NCBI GenBank assembly: GCA_035290025.1
Contig: DATDVL010000013.1
Location: forward strand, 1 to 22,710
Length of the DNA: 22,710 nt
Source of the DNA: DATDVL01 sp035290025
GTDB taxonomy: Archaea; Nanobdellota; Nanobdellia; SCGC-AAA011-G17; DATDVL01
Direction: 5' to 3'
The position numbers and the translations under genes were made by a program. The notes beneath the pieces are model-generated. The model was given only the letters and a program-made list of their open reading frames with translations, ran no database searches and was not told where the DNA came from. This document shows, piece by piece, positions 21,491-22,710 of this stretch (its first letter is position 1; every line of letters starts with the position of its first letter).

Positions 21491-22102
21491 ATGCCACAAC
21501 CAACACTTATACCACATGATAAAGGAATGGTATCAACAACAGCAACTATAGGCGACCACGTAACTTTAGGAACCAACAGCAGAGTATGGCACCAATGCAT
21601 CGTCTACGGAACAGAAAAACGCCCCGTACACATTGGAAAAGACACCCAAATAGGAAGCCAAAGCCACATCAAACCCGGAGTGACTATAGGAGACTACTGC
21701 AGACTCCAAGACGGCATATCCATACCCGACCTCGTCACCCTCGGAAATTATGTCTTCGTAGGACCACGAGTCACATTTACTAATGATTTATTCCCCACTG
21801 TAGCAAAAATACTTGCTCACAGTTACAAAGAGTTAGAAACAATTATAGGCGACCACGTAACTTTAGGAGCATCATCAACAATTATCTGTGGTATAACCAT
21901 AGGAGCATTTGCTCAAATAGGAATGAGCGCAGCAGTCACAAAAAACGTACCACCTTTTGCAGTCGTAGCAGGAGTACCCGCACGCATACTAGGAGACGTA
22001 CGAGATGAAAAATATCGAATAAAATATCCAGAACTCATACCACTCTATGAAAGAACCTACAAATCATTAAGCGACAAAACACCCATCAACACAAAACAAT
22101 AA
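21491..22102 (+). CDS. Left-handed beta-helix (hexapeptide) sugar N-acyltransferase
   Basis: The protein has 203 residues. Hexapeptide turns run from about residue 18 to 150 (IGDHVTLG, VHIGKD, IGSQSHIKPGVTIGD, LVTLGNYVFVGPRV, IGDHVTLG, IGAFAQIG), then the closing NVPPFAVVAGVPARILG (152-168) and a C-terminal helix. NYVFVGPRVTFTNDLFP is the block I associate with acetyl-CoA-dependent nucleotide-amino-sugar N-acetyltransferases (WbpD, QdtC, FdtC). The likely reaction is acetylation of the amine formed by the DegT enzyme at 10645, though the genes are 10 kb apart. The gene ends one base before the convergent flippase gene. Confidence 0.88.
   Translation: MPQPTLIPHDKGMVSTTATIGDHVTLGTNSRVWHQCIVYGTEKRPVHIGKDTQIGSQSHIKPGVTIGDYCRLQDGISIPDLVTLGNYVFVGPRVTFTNDLFPTVAKILAHSYKELETIIGDHVTLGASSTIICGITIGAFAQIGMSAAVTKNVPPFAVVAGVPARILGDVRDEKYRIKYPELIPLYERTYKSLSDKTPINTKQ
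21547..21571 (+). repeat. Internal 25-bp direct repeat, copy A (copy B at 21844-21868)
   Basis: Copies at 21547-21571 and 21844-21868 are identical over 25 bases, in frame and 297 bases (99 codons) apart. Both encode the hexapeptide turn IGDHVTLG. Such nucleotide identity is more than protein similarity needs and suggests recent local duplication or gene conversion. Confidence 0.7.
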
Positions 22103-22103
22103 A

Positions 22104-22710
22104 TCACTTTCTCAAAAACTTTCTAAAGATATCAACAACTAAATCTACATCAGAACGCTTCAACAAACCAGTAACAAATAAAAGGACTACTAAAGGAATA
22201 ACCAACAACGAACCATACACACCCAACATATACGCACCATAAACAATGAACGGGACAAAAGCAGCAGGCCACACTGCCTTACCCATACGTACCTGACGAA
22301 CCAACAACACAAAAGCGAACATGTGAGCAACCATCGTCGCAATAACAATACCCAAAACACCCAACTGAGGAATCAAGATGACATCAAGAACAATATTCAC
22401 TAAAGCAGCAACAACCAACGGAACAACAACCTTCTCCGGCTGCAATTTACCATTCAAATACGTAGCAATCAAGACATACACTGTATAAAACACCAAACCA
22501 ACAGCCAACAAAGCAGAATACAACTCAACACCTAGATATTTAGGGAAAAATAACTGGATAGCCAAACCGGCAAAAGCACCCACCATCACCGCACCCAACA
22601 ACGACAACACCAAAGCAACACGCAACGTACCCGCAAGCAAAGCCAAAGAAGACTTACGCGAACGAATCTCAGCAGAACGCGTCAACAAAAACATGGACAA
22701 CGACAGACCA
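22104..22710 (-). CDS. Wzx-type polysaccharide flippase, C-terminal part (N-terminus outside window)
   Basis: The frame stays open to the right edge with codons for GLSLSMFLLTRSAE, so the beginning of the protein is missing; about 200 residues are visible. Five or six hydrophobic helices follow the pattern of the MATE/MVF polysaccharide-biosynthesis C-terminal domain, including ALLAVGLVFYTVYVLIATYL, LVNIVLDVILIPQLGVLGIV (the typical N-x-x-L-x-x-x-L-I-P stretch) and a lysine-rich cytoplasmic end. Such proteins flip lipid-linked glycans across the membrane. It fits as the export step for the glycans built by the glycosyltransferases of this window. It is convergent with the acyltransferase gene. 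Confidence 0.85.
   Translation of the reverse strand, partial: GLSLSMFLLTRSAEIRSRKSSLALLAGTLRVALVLSLLGAVMVGAFAGLAIQLFFPKYLGVELYSALLAVGLVFYTVYVLIATYLNGKLQPEKVVVPLVVAALVNIVLDVILIPQLGVLGIVIATMVAHMFAFVLLVRQVRMGKAVWPAAFVPFIVYGAYMLGVYGSLLVIPLVVLLFVTGLLKRSDVDLVVDIFRKFLRK

Noticed and set aside
1..22710. CRISPR arrays, tRNA/rRNA genes, insertion sequences
   Set aside because: No regularly spaced repeats, cloverleaf genes, rRNA-like stretches, transposase or terminal inverted repeats were seen.

Overview
The window looks archaeal. Most first-of-transcript genes have an A/T-rich TATA-like box centred about 25-29 bases upstream of the ATG, which is the spacing expected for leaderless archaeal transcripts. 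Genes inside operons instead use GAGG/GGAGG ribosome sites or 4-base ATGA overlaps. Gene content (GT-C and DPM1-like glycosyltransferases, archaeal membrane-anchored winged-helix regulator, small compact genes) fits a DPANN-type archaeon such as a Woesearchaeota relative, but that placement is inference. Coding density is very high, and no gap without a gene exceeds about 150 bases.

Region 1 (1-14163) and the right end (21491-22710) form a surface-glycan / nucleotide-sugar locus. It holds a SAM methyltransferase, a Gfo/Idh/MocA dehydrogenase, two family-2 glycosyltransferases, a GT-C membrane glycosyltransferase and a zinc-type sugar C-methyltransferase. A three-gene operon encodes a cupin, a UXS-like epimerase/decarboxylase and a DegT aminotransferase. 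A left-handed beta-helix acyltransferase and the end of a Wzx-type flippase lie at the far right. Together they could make, acetylate, transfer and flip an amino (perhaps C-methylated) sugar. Scattered among them are three divergent ~300-residue Nudix-like proteins (2402, 8024, 13279), a HAD hydrolase coupled to the first of them, and two unrecognised short proteins. In the places I compared, these scattered genes are less strand-skewed in base composition than their neighbours.

Region 2 (14219-19121) is a divergent metal-homeostasis locus. Leftward, a two-TM protein with a cytoplasmic winged helix (likely metal-sensing) is translationally coupled to phosphate acetyltransferase. Rightward, an operon encodes a 42-residue Met-rich membrane peptide, a Gly/Met-rich membrane protein, a membrane-anchored cupredoxin, a CopZ-like chaperone and a Cu(I) P1B-ATPase with no metal-binding domain of its own. 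A perfect 12-bp palindrome at 15691-15702 lies between the two TATA boxes and is a good operator candidate.

Region 3 (19177-21416) holds a six-cysteine membrane protein with an Asn/Thr-rich tail, overlapping a SufS-like cysteine desulfurase, and then nucleoside diphosphate kinase.

Throughout, the + strand is A+C rich whichever strand is coding, so leftward genes use G/T-rich codons and rightward genes A/C-rich codons. This is consistent with a replication-linked strand asymmetry.
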